Shown in pieces: positions 34,205 to 48,268 of a stretch of 64,000 bases of DNA (the first letter of the stretch is position 1; every line of letters starts with the position of its first letter). The notes beneath the pieces were generated by a model that saw nothing but the letters and a program-made list of their open reading frames with translations, made no database searches and was not told the origin of the DNA. Source of the stretch: Ustulina deusta. Its lineage: Eukaryota > Ascomycota > Sordariomycetes > Xylariales > Xylariaceae. Position numbers and translations under genes: made by a program. The stretch is from NCBI GenBank assembly GCA_023159155.1, contig JAJNNX010000045.1, positions 124,001 to 188,000 of the forward strand, given 5' to 3'.

Positions 34205-37200
34205 AGCTGTGGACGATCCTTGGTACTGGTGCTCTGAATGACTACTCTCCATTAGCTCCAGACTTGGCCTGCTGGTGATAGCGTAATGGCATCTCTTTCT
34301 ACAGAGAAAAGGGGGGGAGGGGGGTTATATACTTACTTATATTGTTGGCAGAGGTAAGGTCAGCCACTCATTGTGAGAATCCTAGGATTATCGCGTAACA
34401 AGATCAGTTAAAGCATAATTCTTTGGCTTATATGACTTTTGGATGGCACGTAGGATGGGGAAGGTTTCCCAAGTTGACAATACAAGTCACTTTTAGCGAA
34501 TATCTTACGAAGTAATATTTAGAATGTTTTTCAGGTAATGGATCTAACCCGGAAATAATTGTACCCATCAGGTCAGCATCAGTATAATGAATGTATGGGT
34601 ATCATAATACAGCTCGGCATCACTTGAGATGGGCTTCTACACATTAAGCAACTCAGGGAAGTTCTTGACTACATATTTGTTTCCTACGTAATACTGACAT
34701 CTTCTCGAACTACACTGATACTATTCTGTCGAATTAATCTACATCTGAACCCAGAAAAACCGACAGCCTAACCCTAGAAACACCTCGAGAGGCGATAACA
34801 CTTGGTGTGAGAACCTTGATATAGGCGTGTGATAGACACGTGTTGTTGCACAAGGAGCCGAGAATACCCAATGCTAGCGATCTTTGCTATCTACAGAACA
34901 CCTCCTTTGTACCAGAAGGCGCAACACTCCAGAGCCTAGTCTGACCACAGGCATGCGATATAACCACAACAATGCTGTAGGTCATGGTTAAGCCACTGTG
35001 GATCCTAGGTGCTTGAACCTAGAAACTGGGGCTCTGGGACTACAACGTTCTATTAAACCCTTATTTATATATTCATATATCTATAGTAAAGCTCAAAATT
35101 ATTTCCATGGGAACGGAAAGCTTATCGCTCCAGGCAAGAATCCGAAAGAATTTAGCTCAACTCTCTGGGAATATTTGAAGATAAGCATTATCATGGAAGG
35201 GTTGGTACATCGTCCGACTTGAATGTATATGATAAAGGTCGGCAGGCTAAGCTTCTCGTACGGATTACCCGAACCAGTTTAATGTCTCCGTCTCTCTTTC
35301 ACTAGTAGCCCTACTCCTCTTATTGCAGTTGATCTGGTTTTCTATTGGCGCCCTTCCTGATGATATTCTCGCTCATCCCGAAGGCCACAATACGGTAGCC
35401 TAACCAAAATAAGACCCAGTTGCATTACCTATGAGATAGGATTTCGATTATTACTTACAAAGGGCATGGCTAGTCTCTATGCGCCCTAGACGTATATGGT
35501 AGGTTCCTTTACCCGCTTCGGCGCGTGGATCTTGGGCAGCAAGACGTTCTTGTTATCCTGCAAGCACGCGGATGACGTGTAAACGTACATCGGTTTTAGG
35601 GTGTCTCTTCAAAATTTGTTGAACGAGGCCCTGTAGATCTTATTCTATGATGCATTTAAGCTTACCACGCTGTTTCAAGTATACCGTATAAATAGAGTGG
35701 TATAGTTTAGCTTTTGAGAAGCGAGGTGGGAGTTAAAATATCATTGGGTATTACTGGGGTGAGGTTATTATTTACTATTGCCGATCACTAATGCAGAGAT
35801 CGGCTTGAAGTGAATCTGTGTCGATATGTTTTGATGGTTCCTCTTTCCCTGCTTCCCGATGAAAGTAAATCGAGGCTATCGGGTTCACCGTCTCGCCAAA
35901 AGCCGCGAACAAGCGATTGAGATCGTGGAACTGTGCGAGACTAGGGTCTTGAGTAGATCGGTCGACTCCGTCTCTAAGATTAGTACACTCGGGAGAATTC
36001 CCACCCCTATAGCTCCCGAAATGGGGACTACAATAGCTTATCCCATGGACTAATTTAGTGTATGTACACTGTCTATTGCAGACAAGTTGTGTGCCACACC
36101 ATTGTCCAGGGAGCCTTAAACTATTTGAATTGTTGCAAATTTTTTTTTTCCGTGGTCTCGATGTAACCATAGCCTCTGCTAGTATTCAAGAAGTTTTATC
36201 GGTTAGGAGGCTTGCATGAGAAGGCAAACGGGGAGGTATGTTGCGTTCATTCACTCAAATTAAACAAAGTTTTGAGACGAATGGTGTTGGAGGAGATCTG
36301 CGATGTAGTCGCTGGTTTCGATTTTTGTGGTGGTTGTGCTGGGGTAACCGCAGATCCCCAAACTCGTGATCGAGCCTCATTTTTGCCTAGACTGGTTTCC
36401 TATTAACATGCGTTTCCGCTTCATTACTAAGATTAGACACTTTGGGGCAAAAATGGAGGGATGTGCGATGGAACGATGGCAGGGTTTTATACGTACTCTA
36501 TACCACGAACGAAACACGAAGCTGTCGGGTTTAGCTCTGGTTCTAGCAGGTGACACTTAACATCCGCGATGATTTGATCTCAAGATGGTGACATTTGTTC
36601 CCCAGCACTGTTTGAAGATTTTGGACGGAGTGTTGTTTCATGTCATTGGCCCGCGTCCTTCCTCTCCTTTTAGTACCTACATGTAGCTCGTTACCATTCC
36701 GCACTCAATAAGTGATGAGACCTTCACGCTGTTTGTTCGCTTGCCTCGGTATTCCCAGCTACACATCCTGGTCAGAAACAGGCTTGGCAGAACTGTTAGG
36801 CTTGTTGGTGGCACATTGCTGAATATCCTTCTTGGCATTGGCATGCTACACCCTGTTCGTATGCCACTTGCCCTTCCTGGGTGCACCCATTTCATCGACG
36901 TGCAGAGGCTCGTGGGTCTTGCGACGCCTTCAAATGCCCTCCGGCGCCGGTTCTGTTGCATACTCCTATTTTCTTTTGCAGCGGGAGACCGCATTGTCAA
37001 TTGGTCAGCTGTCGACTCGCGTCGATCATGGGACCGCGCTGGGCTGACATGACGGCTGTTCTCAGGACATTGTTAGTAGCTCGGACCGGGACACCCCGAT
37101 ACAATCCATGAAAGGCTGTCTTACTGGTCTTCTAGAAGCTTTCGACCCCGCGAATTGTGTTTCGGTTACTCGCGTAAATTTGTGGCATGGCCTCTGTGGG

Positions 37201-39899
37201 GAGAATCCCTTCACCGTAGTTGCTGCTCAAAACCTGATCAGGCAATTTTGTCCTCGATCACCTCGGGTCATCCCTGGGTTCTGCGAGGAGTCAACGTATA
37301 CTCACACTAGTATGGTTAGGCCGAAAAATGATCTTACTGACCCCCCTGAAATAGCTAGTGGCCGAGTCTTCATCTTGCGGTTTTGTTAAACCCAGACGCT
37401 TACGTGCGGGCGTGGGCAAACCGCCACTAATTACTCCTATATACATTAGTAATACCGAGCTTGGTGGTCGTACCTTGGTACGAACTGGCGTCAGCCTGCG
37501 CCTCATCAAATGGATCTATAAATTTAAGATGGCGATCAGGCGAGTACCTACCCCGGTTACCGAGTCCACGGTACCTTCATTTGAGATGGGGGTTTGGGGG
37601 TCAGCCACGCGGAAACGAATAGTTGTGGTCATGAATTTCTGCTTCCCTTGTCGGAACTACTTCTTCAAAGCTTGATTGTGCGTTGATTGAGGCGGTTAAG
37701 TCCTCTATGGGGCCGAGAGCCATGTCAATCTTAACCAGATTGACAGGCATTTTGGAATAGGGCCAGGCACCGGAGATGTTGGTACGACAAGGATGGCCTT
37801 GGACAGTGATGCATGGACATCCTCACTTTCTTGTGGTCAAGTGTGGAGGATCACCGAGTATCGGCTTCTCAAATCGAATGCCCGGCAAAACGAAGGGACA
37901 TAGCAAGAAACATAGAACTCCGAGGACAGGCTGTCGAATCTCATCGCAACTCCGGGGCTGTTCCCACCACGCCTGCGGTCGGTCTTGCGTGAATTGCGTC
38001 TGTCTGGCAGTAACTCAACATAATTTTTTTACGATATGCATGACAAATGCTCTTTTAGTAAAAATATATGTTGCTTTCGTGAAGAACATGGGAGGTCTGA
38101 GAGGTAACTACAGTAATAAGAGCATGGACGTTAACTACTTTCTTGCGAGCTTGAGCTGCAAAGATCGCGATCAAGCAGATTGCCGCCAGTGCCTTGCATT
38201 TATTGACACAACTAACTCTCTTTCCGTATACCTCCCTCCCGGTCGTCTAACACGGCGAATATACCTTTTCTATAACTAATTTATATTATATAATTTGTTA
38301 AGCACCCACACATGTACTTCCCCCACACCATCTCCGTATTAATATAGTAGGTACGCCATCCTTATGGATCAGATTCTATGCTAGACTAGTGCACGCGCTC
38401 CGTCTCCTCATCTCCAGCCATGACCCCATCCATTGGTAAACGCTATGTATCCCTCGGAGGTCCCCAGATCCCAGTGGATAAGACGGCTAATGCAACCTCT
38501 CTTTTCAATCACATCTATACTAGCAATAGTCGAGGGAAGAAGCGTCTTCTAACCGGAATGTTGACCACAGCACAGACTGTCATCAGTCTCAATTCCCTGT
38601 GCCTTGTCTAGGCCTAATCCAGTAAACCGGCGTCGTTGCTCCAGAGGGGGCGCCCTCATGGCGCTATACGCACCTAAACACATTGTGGCTTGCTCCCTCG
38701 CATATATGTGGGCGACCCATGAATTGGTGGTACAGTCCGACTTATACGGAATTGGAGGCCCGTAATACCTCAATTCCACATTGCCCAGCCTATGAACTCG
38801 CAGAAATAATAAACAATTACCATTGACGCCGACCGACCAGGGGTGGTGGTTTTTAATAAATGCGGAGGTTATGCCTAGGATAGGTTGGTAGTCAGCCCGC
38901 ACGTTCAATACCTATTCGGCAAGCCGCCCGCGGTAGCTATCTACGCCTTCGTCTACAATTATTATTATGGACTTCAAAGGCCACGATACCTACACTACCT
39001 ATCTAGCTGACTTGAAATTCGAGATAGATTGTGGCATGTTGGGATCCTCAGTTGCCTATGAGTGAGCCTTGAAACACATCCGGGCTGGTCAACTTGGGAC
39101 CGTGGACCCAGGAACGATGCAACGCTATGTATATACCTTGCCTATATAATGTACCTACTTCTATGCACTTTTGGGGTGGAGGGCGTGTAGCTTGAATATG
39201 TAACAGCTTAGGTATTAGACTGGCTAAGGATATTTTTTCAGAGAATGTTTTTTTCTTCTCCCAAACAAGGTACCGGTATGCTAAAACTTTTCTTTTTTCT
39301 TTCCCTGAAGTAATACACAAACGGCAGCCTTACTTACCTAAACCACCTATCTATGTATACACCCTGACTTTTGCTGTCATCGTTATCGCAATTTTGTAAT
39401 CTGTCTTGCTGTTTCATATTGCGTGGTGCTGTCACTTTTTTTTTTTTTTCTTCTTTTGAATGATGGAAGAGGTGCAGCGTGCAGGTTGATCCTTTGAGAT
39501 AAGGGGAATTAAACTACATATCATCTCGTGCAGTGTACTTACATAGTGTAGGTAGACCAGTTATACTGCCTGATTCCCGGCTAGTACCCAAAGGATTGTT
39601 ATTGTCGTTAGGCATAAGGATGCATCTGGCCATACACCTACCTAACATAGGTAGGTACAAGCTTCCAGTTTGATCCTCGAGTTGGGATCCGCAGAGCTGA
39701 GAACACCTCAACCGAGGGGCTGTATAGGGAAGTGAATTACATAGGATACCTGCAACGGCACTATTACCTAGGTAGGTACTTACAGCTACTACCTACTTGG
39801 GCCTAAGACTGCGCTGATATACATAGGAGGACCAACCGGAGACTAGCTGCTTGCGTGTGAGGTACTGTGAGGTACTTGCGTACCTGCCTGTGGTGGTGG
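34205..39899. other. gene-poor stretch with orphan open frames
   Basis: About 5.7 kb without a gene I can support. Short frames exist (for example minus 35775-36170, plus 36741-37052, plus 37108-37389, plus 37776-38279), but none shows a domain, family motif or a credible chain of splice junctions. A minus-strand stretch near 37620-37800 reads as an ordinary-looking peptide before a stop and may be a gene remnant. From about 39,300 the sequence becomes rich in CCTACCTA/TAGGTAGG words. Confidence 0.5.
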
Positions 39900-41836
39900 T
39901 TCGGTGCTGGGTGAAGCGCGGGTGTGGGCGGTATTAAAAGATGCAACTCCCCACACCACGCACTAGGTAACTCTCGTTCTCCCCGTTCGTCGGGTTTAAG
40001 TCCAACCCTCGCATTGCGCCCGCATCCTCCTCGTCCGTCACATCCTCGAAACACAACTGCAGTCTGAGTCTGGGTCTCGTGCGAGGTCGCGTGTGTTTTC
40101 AGTCTGGCGACGAACGTCGATTTACAACCGGCTGAAAGGGCCGTTGCCTCTTGTATCCCGTTCAGTCCCTCGACGCGCTCGGACCAGCACCGTCATCTCG
40201 TCCCCGTCCGACAAGACGCTATTTCCGTCGTCTGCTCTGGAGTCTTTCGCGCCCGCCGTCGCCTCACTGGTCTGTAGGCGAGCCAATCGTGCAGCTGCCA
40301 AACCCCAAAGCTGACCAAGGTACATACCGAGTCGCCTGGACCCGGGATCCCTCAGTCGCCCCAGGTCGATGGTCTGTTCTGTCCGAACGAGTTGCGCGCG
40401 CTGCTGTCTCTTGGTTGTCGAGAGTATGTACCACTGTTGCTATTATCCGTCCATGTCCCGTCTCGACGAGTGGCGAGTGAGTTGTCGCGTGCGCCATATA
40501 CCAGCTCTCGTTGATGCGCCCGAGCTCGTCCCCTCCCCCAACCCCTGATCCTCGGCTCTGTCCTGCGCTGCGTGTCTCAGGAGCATCCGTCTGTCACCTT
40601 GGTTCCCCTCGCATCTACCTAGTCTTGTCCTACGGGTTCGTCGCAAGCCACCTGTCTAGCGCCCGCGTGACAATCATTAGTGTCGACTACACTAGACTGC
40701 ACTGGCCGAGCGAGTGTTCGTGCCGCGCCTCTCTCTTCAGCAAGCCTCCCTGTCAGGTAATTACGGTTGCAGGCTGGTCGAAATTAAGCTGTTTGCGCTC
40801 GCTTTCGCGATACTTCGTGCTGCGCTGCGCCGGCCGTGGCCCTCGTTCAGCCCAGCCGGAATCCCTGGATCCAGATCAGCTTCACATGGCCCTGCTGCAG
40901 CTCCGGAAGTTCGTCTGCACTGCTCCTCCAGTCTTTGCAACCAACTACACTCTGCTCGACAGTCCGAATGCCCGAAACTTGCTTAGTCCAACCACTCCGT
41001 GTTCTCCATCCGACTTGGCTGTAAGGGTCCATGGTCACTCCACTTGTAGTGTAGTCCTAGTTTAGCTTTTCCGTCCTTCAATCCCCGTCTTCCCTCCTCA
41101 CCACTCTCTTTTTGGTACCAATCCCACTCTCCTTTCCTGAGGAGCCTGTTGCCGGATGCTTGTCATCGAACCCAGCACACCCTAGGAACTTGAAGCGCGT
41201 CATTCGTTGCCGCCATGGGGGAGATGATCCATTTGCCCCGACTTGGATCCACCACCAACGTCCAGACTAATAACGACGGCGTCTTTTTTTTTAATCTCAC
41301 CTGTGAACTATTTCGCATCAACTGCTGATCACGTCGCTTTTCTCTAGACGTTCTGCTTTCTCTCTCTCTCTATCGCGCATTTACCGCACCACATCCGCCC
41401 CCATTTGATGTCCCATTAAAGTTGCATCAACATTGCTTGCCTCATTTGCTAGTCATGCAGTGACTGACAGTCGTTACCCGTTGTTCACGAGCCTAACTGC
41501 CCGGCGCCCGGAATTCACCCAGTGTTCACGCAGTTTGGCCGAGGTACTCTCTTGCGGTCATTATTGTTTGGTTCGTTCCGGTACTCGGACTCTCTCTCTC
41601 CACCCTCAACGCTCGAAACCCACCCTCAGGATTCTCCCTGTGGTGACGGACGTGTAGTGCTTCCCCGGATTGTGGAACGTGACACGTTATTGGCCGCTAT
41701 CCCTCACACGACATTCAACTGCATCGGTAGCTCACGCCACCGAGCCGCTATTAAATCTCGGGACGCTTTTCCCACTAAACATAATCTGGGGCTTCACTGC
41801 ATAATTGATACCGTATACCATGATCCTTCATTGACC
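39900..41836 (+). promoter_or_regulatory. long pyrimidine-rich promoter/5' leader of the C2H2 regulator gene
   Basis: About 1.9 kb upstream of the regulator's first ATG. It is C/T-rich, with many TCTC and CTCC runs, typical of promoters and leaders of fungal regulatory genes. Several short upstream open frames (up to 184 aa at 40511-41065) overlap on both strands without family features. If the transcript starts near 40,000, these would be upstream ORFs able to limit translation; introns in the leader are also possible. Confidence 0.45.
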
Positions 41837-44800
41837 ATGACTTCCGTCCTCGTGGTCCAGCCGAGAGACATCAAGGCATCCCTATCTGCTACTCAACCAT
41901 TTCCTATCATGTCACAAACACGCCGGCCAACACCGCCGTCACAGGTTAAGGTGGAGGAGGACCCCGAGCGTCCCCATGGACCGCCGAGTCAGGCCGAGGA
42001 TTATGACATAGATGATATGGATAGTGATGGCGATGGTGACAATAGGAATGGGAATTCATCTAACTCGGAAAGTCCGGTCAAGAAGCGCCGGCGGAGTCGG
42101 AAAGGCCTGGATAAAAAGTTCGAGTGTCCCACCGAAGGTTGCGGCAAAAGTTATTCGAGAGCAGAACATCTGTAAGCGTTGTGCCATGTCCTGTTGATAA
42201 TCTCTCCGGGCTGTGGGCGTTGCTAATGGGTTAATAGCCATCGTCACCAGCTCAACCACACCCCCAAGCAGATATACAGGTGCAACTTTCCGGACTGTAA
42301 CCGTGAGTTTGTCCGACTCGATCTGTGCAACCGCCATAGGGACCGCCATACTGCGAAGGGGTCCGCGTTGAGCCGGAAAGACTCTCTAATTAGCCAAAGC
42401 TCTCCGGTCGACAACGTAAGATCTCCGTACCCCACCCCTGCTTCGACCACCATGTCGCCCAAGCACACCAAGCTAGGGAACGTCGCTTTAAGAACAGAAC
42501 ACGCAGCTCACTCTCAATACCAGTCACCGAAGGACGGTATCGGTATTGGCACACCATATACCCCGATGGCCAGCACATCTCCCGCTACATTTCCTCATCC
42601 TGGCCCTTCCAACCTCCCTGATGCATACGTGCACTCCGACCAGGGAACCAGTTATAACGCAAGACTTCCTCACCAGTCCCCGACTGGTCACCAGCAGCGT
42701 CTTCACACCCATCCAGGTGGTAACGCATATGGTGTCTTGTCACCTGTATCAACCCACCCCGGTAGCTACCACTTGCAACCTACTCACACACCCCAGTCTG
42801 TCCCCACGATGCCATTTGTTGCGCCGAACAACTTCCCTGCCTTTTCACTCCCTCCTTCAGACTTCAATGCTGGCGCCAGCGCCGGTTCTGGATCCACACA
42901 TCAATATGCACCTACAACTTCGAGCGAATATGGCGAACAATCGCATTCCCAAGCATCAACCGACATGATGCTGCTGGATCAAATGACGGCACAAGCCACA
43001 ATGCCAGTTTTCGGACCCGACGGTATCTTGAATAAATCACCCTACGTATCGATTCCTGAAGACTTCGTGGCTTACCTGTTCAATACAACATCACCTAATA
43101 CGTCCCCTTCGGCTGTGGGTCATATCATCCCCCGGAATCCATACACAAAGTGAGTGTTATTTCTGGTGTTGCTAATCATCGTGGTGCTAATATAAACTAG
43201 TTATGGGGATTACCAACACCAGTACAACGTGCAATATTGTGGAGCTGATGGTGTTTCTCTCGGTTACTTCCCACCTGGCCAAGTTATGGCGGTTACGAAC
43301 TTACTTGACCCCAACCTACCAGAATCTATCTTATCTGACGAGAAGAGCCAAGAGTTATTCGATTTGATCAGGGAGAAATTTCATGAGAACAATCAAGCTC
43401 CCGTCGAACGACAAGGGGAAAACCTCCTCGAGGGGGATAGGAGCGACGATGAGCACATGCTAAGTCGCAAGATGATGCAGCTATACATAGGTTCCTATTG
43501 GCTTCACTTTAGCGATCAAGTGCCCATCCTCCACAAGCCGACATTCTCACCAGATAGGACACCAAATCTTCTTTTGATAGCTGTGATGGCCATAGGCGCC
43601 GCTTGTCTGGACCGTAGCCACGGACCCAAGGTTACGCAAGCCGGGGCAAATCTCTCAAACTTCTTGGCCTGGAATCTGAGGTGGGAAATATTCATGGACG
43701 TCAACTGCCGGCCACCTGCGAAATTATGGGCTTTTCAGACCTTGTTATTACTCGAATTATATGAAAAGATGTACTCTACTCGGGAACTCCACGAACGAGC
43801 CCATATTCATCATGCTACGACGATTACCCTCATGCGAAGGGGTCGATCGTTGATAGGGAAGTCGGCACTAGACTCACCCCCAAGCGCACGAGAGGATAGA
43901 GCAACTAGTGCTGGGTCTCGACAATCTTCCACATCTGGCCCAGCGCACACCCCGGACGAATGGTGGAATAATTGGATTACCAATGAGAGCACCCGGCGTG
44001 CCGCCTTCATAGCTTTTTTGATCGACTCGATCCATGCAACCATGTTTGGACACTCGACGGTGATGGTGGCACACGAGATGCGTCTTCCCCTACCGTGTGA
44101 TGATCAGCTTTGGAAAGCCACGAGCGGCGCCGAAGTTGGCCGAATCGAGTCGAACCATATGTCGAATGGAATGAAGCCTATGCCATTTCTTGAAGGGCTA
44201 AAGCGTACCCTTGCCGGGCAGGAGGTGCACACTAACCCGTTTGGGCGGCAGATCCTTATGGCTGGGTTGTTGAGCGTTAGTTGGCATATGAATCAACGTG
44301 ATCTTCAAGTGAGCTCTTTAGGCCAGAACATGTCGCAGGCCCTTGGTGGTCGAGACAAGTGGCGAGGCACTTTGATGAGAGCTTTCGACGCATGGAGAAA
44401 CGAATTCGACAAATCCCTCCAGCATTCGAACCTAGCATATGACCCTTATAGTTCCGACAAACGAAACAATGCCAACGTGGTGTTTGAAAGCAGGACGGTT
44501 CTGCATCATCTGGCCCACATGGCGATGCACGTGGACATTGTGGACTGCCAAATTTTCGCCCGCGCGAAGCGCCTCCTAGGACGGGCAATTGGTTCGCAAG
44601 ATTTGAGCAGTGCACAGAGAAGGATGAAGGACCACTGGGCACCATCAGCCAGAGCCCGCGATGCCACATTCTACGCTGTGAAATTTCTATGCTCGGTGCT
44701 GCTTGATGGTACGCACTATAGTGCCAGAGACGACGTGCTTCTGAATAGACCTTGGGTTCTTTATTTTGCCGCTTTAGTGGTCTGGTGTTACGGGTTCGCC

Positions 44801-45055
44801 ATAGCTGGACCTTGTCTGGGATATGCAGTACCGAGCAGCCACGAAGAGAAGCAGACGCAAATGCACGATTATCTACAAAGGCTCGGTTCGATACAAACAC
44901 CCGACGATCTGAAGTTTATGAAGGATGTCAATAAAAGCAGCGCCCTCTTGACCGTCCTGAAGGATACGTTTGGCTCGACTCGCTGGGAACTACTTCACGA
45001 AGGCGCCACACTGTTGGATAATTGCATCCAATTGAATAGCGGCAGTATGGTGTAG
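41837..45055 (+). CDS. C2H2 zinc-finger transcription factor with fungal-specific regulatory domain (Klf1-like)
   Basis: Regulator of 1033 aa in three exons: 41837-42171, 42238-43149, 43201-45055 (1034 codons). An acidic, low-complexity N-terminus and a basic patch (KKRRRSRKG, a likely nuclear signal) precede two C2H2 fingers, FECPTEGCGKSY...HLHRHQLNH and YRCNFPDCNREF...NRHRDRH. The first finger is completed across intron 1. A Ser/Pro/His/Gln-rich linker of about 350 aa follows. The second half is a fungal-trans domain (YIGSYWLHFSDQVPILHKPTF, LWAFQTLLLLELYEKM, RRAAFIAFLIDSIHATMFGH). This architecture matches S. pombe Klf1 and its filamentous homologues, nuclear factors linked to cell-wall and stationary-phase maintenance. 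A second ATG at 41909 is possible. Confidence 0.9.
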
Positions 45056-46249
45056 GGCTGCGATGCCGTCTCACCGTGGCTTTGTAAATTGGCATGGCAT
45101 CACTCGGCGCTGTTTTGCAAGGCTTCTACGTACAAAAATACGAGTTGGGTGTCTGTGAAGGGTCGATCCGCAAACCGGCATTTGGTTGGAGTCCTGGATG
45201 GAATATATATATAAGATGATGACTCTTCTGTATGCTACTGTCTTTCTCGCTATATACCCTATGACGCAATGAATTCATATGACGGCGTACAAGAGAAAGA
45301 GTGTCGGGTCGCTCGTGTCATGTAGGTGGGCGTTTGGACGGATATAATGAATTGAAAAAGGGCGAGGGCTGTTCAACTTTATCAGTCACGCTGGTGATGA
45401 GACGGAGTAAGAAGTTAGTTATGCCGAGCGGCGAAGTAGGTACTACATTGGAGCGGTGCCGTCACGCAGAGTTCCGTCAGCTGAGTCTGGGTTTACTTGC
45501 CTAACGCCGAGCCGAAAGGCTGATTAAGTCTTGGCGACCGGGTTAGCAATCTTAGGATGCTACGGCTACGGCTGGCAGGTAGGTAGTATTTAGATTTCGG
45601 TTCGTTCGTCATGTAGTATTCCGACTCAACCAGACCGTGATATTATACTACGTAGAAATATAGAAGGCAAACAACCGCTTCGTCGCAATACACGAGTTGC
45701 CGTCTTTTCAATCTTCCTCTTTTCCTCCTTCATACACCCTCGGTCGGGCTCTAGTGCTTCGCTTACTCCCGGTACCCGAGACTGCGGTAGGTACCTAGGA
45801 CCATGTGTAAGTAAGTATGTAGGTACTCCTTAGTGGGCGAGTCGGGGTTTAGATGCCGTGGCGCAAGGCGATCATTAACCCCGAGCGGACTATAGAAAGC
45901 AATCGCCGGTTGCCAGCCGCTAGCAGGCAGTTCATGCCTGCCTGTACATAAGCATCGATTGCAATTCCGGTCTGGCGGTTTGTTTTAAAACAGGGATCCC
46001 CCCTCCCGGCACGCCATACCATACCTACCTGCCTACTGTACACAGACATGCTATCGGTCGCTCGCAGTCCTCCCTCCGACTGATTGCCCCTTGCTTACTG
46101 ATGACTGCTTACTTACTTCTTCCCTGATCGCTCTCGGTGACACATGCCCTTTCGCTTTCTCCCCACGCCTTCTACGCCTCGATGCGTGCGTGACAGAAAA
46201 CACACAGACCCGGCAAACCTTGGGTAGTTCGATCTCTTCTAGTCCCGCC
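45056..46249. other. intergenic with TAGGTAGG words; leader of the F-box gene
   Basis: About 1.2 kb between co-oriented genes. It carries AGGTAGGTAG near 45578 and a TAGGTACCTAGG palindrome near 45790, then a TACCTACC stretch near 46022. No gene recognised. Confidence 0.5.
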
Positions 46250-48268
46250 ATGCTGCTCTTGACGGATCTCCCGCCCGAGATCATCTATCACATCATAGGC
46301 TACGTTGATCCACAGGACTTGGCTTGGATTCCCCGCACCTGCAAGAGCCTCTACCATGCCGTCAGCGCCAACGCCACCTTGTTCAAGCAAGTCTATCTCA
46401 ACCACCTGGACGCGCCGCCGGCGGGCCCGCTCGACTGGGAACAGTCTCTAAAGGACCTCGTTCGGCTACGGCATCTATGTGACCGTTCCGGTGTCGATGA
46501 CAAGGTACGTACCGACGTGGTGAGACCGGCCATGGTAGCTTAGCTTGGCAGAGCGGTGCGGCGCGGTGCAGAAACCGGTGCCCACCGATGGCCGACGCTG
46601 ACCTTGATGCCGTGCCGGCGCCGATACCGGTGCTGGCGGTGCTTGGTCCGGGTCCGAGTCCGAGTGCCAGTCCCTAGACCGAGATACTAATAAACCCACC
46701 CACAGAAGGAGGCGCTCGACTTCGTCCACCGGACCGTCCTCAAACTGCTTCAAAATGCCTCTACCGACGGCACGCAGCCCAGCTCGACGAAAAACCCCCC
46801 AAAGTCTCGCAACGCCGATATCCTGACTGATATCTTCAGCGCCGAATCCAACCAGGAGGCGTTTCTGTGCCGGTCTTTCATCTACGAACGTGCCCGTGCC
46901 GAGTTCCACGCCCGGGATATCAGATACTGGCACGGACCGCCCAAACCCGAGCACCAGAAGAGCGCCCATCTACACTGTCTCTACGGCGTGCCTCTGTTGT
47001 TCGCCTATCCGTCCACCCGCCGGCAGACCAGGCACAACTTGATGCACCCCTTCGCTTGCTCCAAGGTCTACGATCTGAGGCAGTACACCGAGAAGAACAA
47101 GTGGGGGCCGTTCCTCGACGACGGCACCATGCGTGTAGACTGGGAGAAGGTCGAGGCCATCATGATCGTGCTTGGCGGTAACATAAGCAATCTCGGCATC
47201 TCGCCCATCCCCATGTGCGAGACCTTTTGCACCGTCCCCTTCGCCGGCACCTGGCCAAACAGCTGGACGCCGTCTCGCGCCGTCTCGTCGCCGTCTGAGC
47301 TGGAGGCCCAGGACCGGCTCGATCCTTACGGCATCAACGGGGTGTGGCTGCGCATCGTCTGCTTCCTGGACTACACCGACTTTTTCGCGTATAACTTCGG
47401 CGCCGAGGCGCAACCGCCCCCCCACGTCCCGCGCCCGTCCATCGACGTCGGCCAGGCCACGCGCCTCATCCTCATGCGCATCTTCGTCACGGGCATCGAG
47501 AAGCCGGGGCCCAAAGACGGCCAGGACTTGCCCGTGGTGCATTTCAAGGGCGTCTCCAGATCGATGGATCAGAGCTTCGACGAGAACGCCGACTCGGATC
47601 TCAGAGGTACAGTCCTTATCAGAGGTGTGAAAGGAATCCATCCCATCTGCGTGTCTTTTGTTGCCGACCAGAGGGTGTGATGATGATGACGATGATGATT
47701 CAGAAGTTGTTGCTGACAAAGAGGGCGTGCGCTGTAGGTACTGTGCGCTTGACGTCCGAGGGCGAGGTCCGCTGGACCACCTTCTCCATTTTCGGCGGCG
47801 TGGAGCGCTGGCGCAGCGAGAGCGTACAGGTTGGTGGCGTGAAGAGTGCCAAGGGAGTGCTGGGCCATTGGTTCGACAAGTGAGTTGACTTCGGCATCCT
47901 TTTTCCCATCTTGTGTCCTCGTTCCTGCGTCCATCCCTATCTATCTATCCACTCTTCACATCATTTAGTACATTGTTCTCATTCCGTTATGGACCTAATG
48001 ACGTCATACGACAACTTAACACGGGGCCTTTGTTTATAGAGACTTCGATCCCCGCGGACCGGCTGGACCCACCGCATTTTGGAAGATTACCGATCAGAGC
48101 GGAACTAGCCATGACGCGGAAGCAAACGGGAACGACTTATTAGCCCAGGCAGACGATCTTAGCGGGGATGACGAGTCCGATGATGGGGAAGGAGAGAATG
48201 ATAGCGATGAAGACGAAGACGAAGACGAAGAAAACTCTCAGGACGACCCGTCTCTACCTGGAGCGTAG
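46250..48268 (+). CDS. F-box domain protein
   Basis: Protein of 508 aa in four exons: 46250-46504, 46706-47606, 47738-47879, 48040-48268 (509 codons). The N-terminal F-box reads LLTDLPPEIIYHIIGYVDPQDLAWIPRTCKSLYHAVS, the Skp1-binding motif of SCF ubiquitin ligases. The middle has a conserved fungal region with TRRQTRHNLMHPFACSKVYD, YTEKNKWGPF and MCETFCTVPFAGTWPN, but no WD40 or leucine-rich repeats, so the substrate-binding part is of unknown type. The C-terminus is strongly acidic (runs of Asp/Glu/Ser over the last 50 residues). Likely a cytosolic or nuclear adaptor selecting proteins for ubiquitination; the substrate is unknown. The 131-nt intron before exon 3 contains a GAT-rich repeat. 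Confidence 0.88.

Noticed and set aside
40511..41065. 184-aa open frame as a protein gene
   Set aside because: Ser/Cys/Pro-rich with no domain, within the C/T-rich leader; kept only as a possible upstream ORF.
47660..47700. GAT-rich microsatellite near the F-box gene as an acidic coding repeat
   Set aside because: It follows an in-frame stop and lies inside a GT-AG intron whose removal restores the conserved frame.
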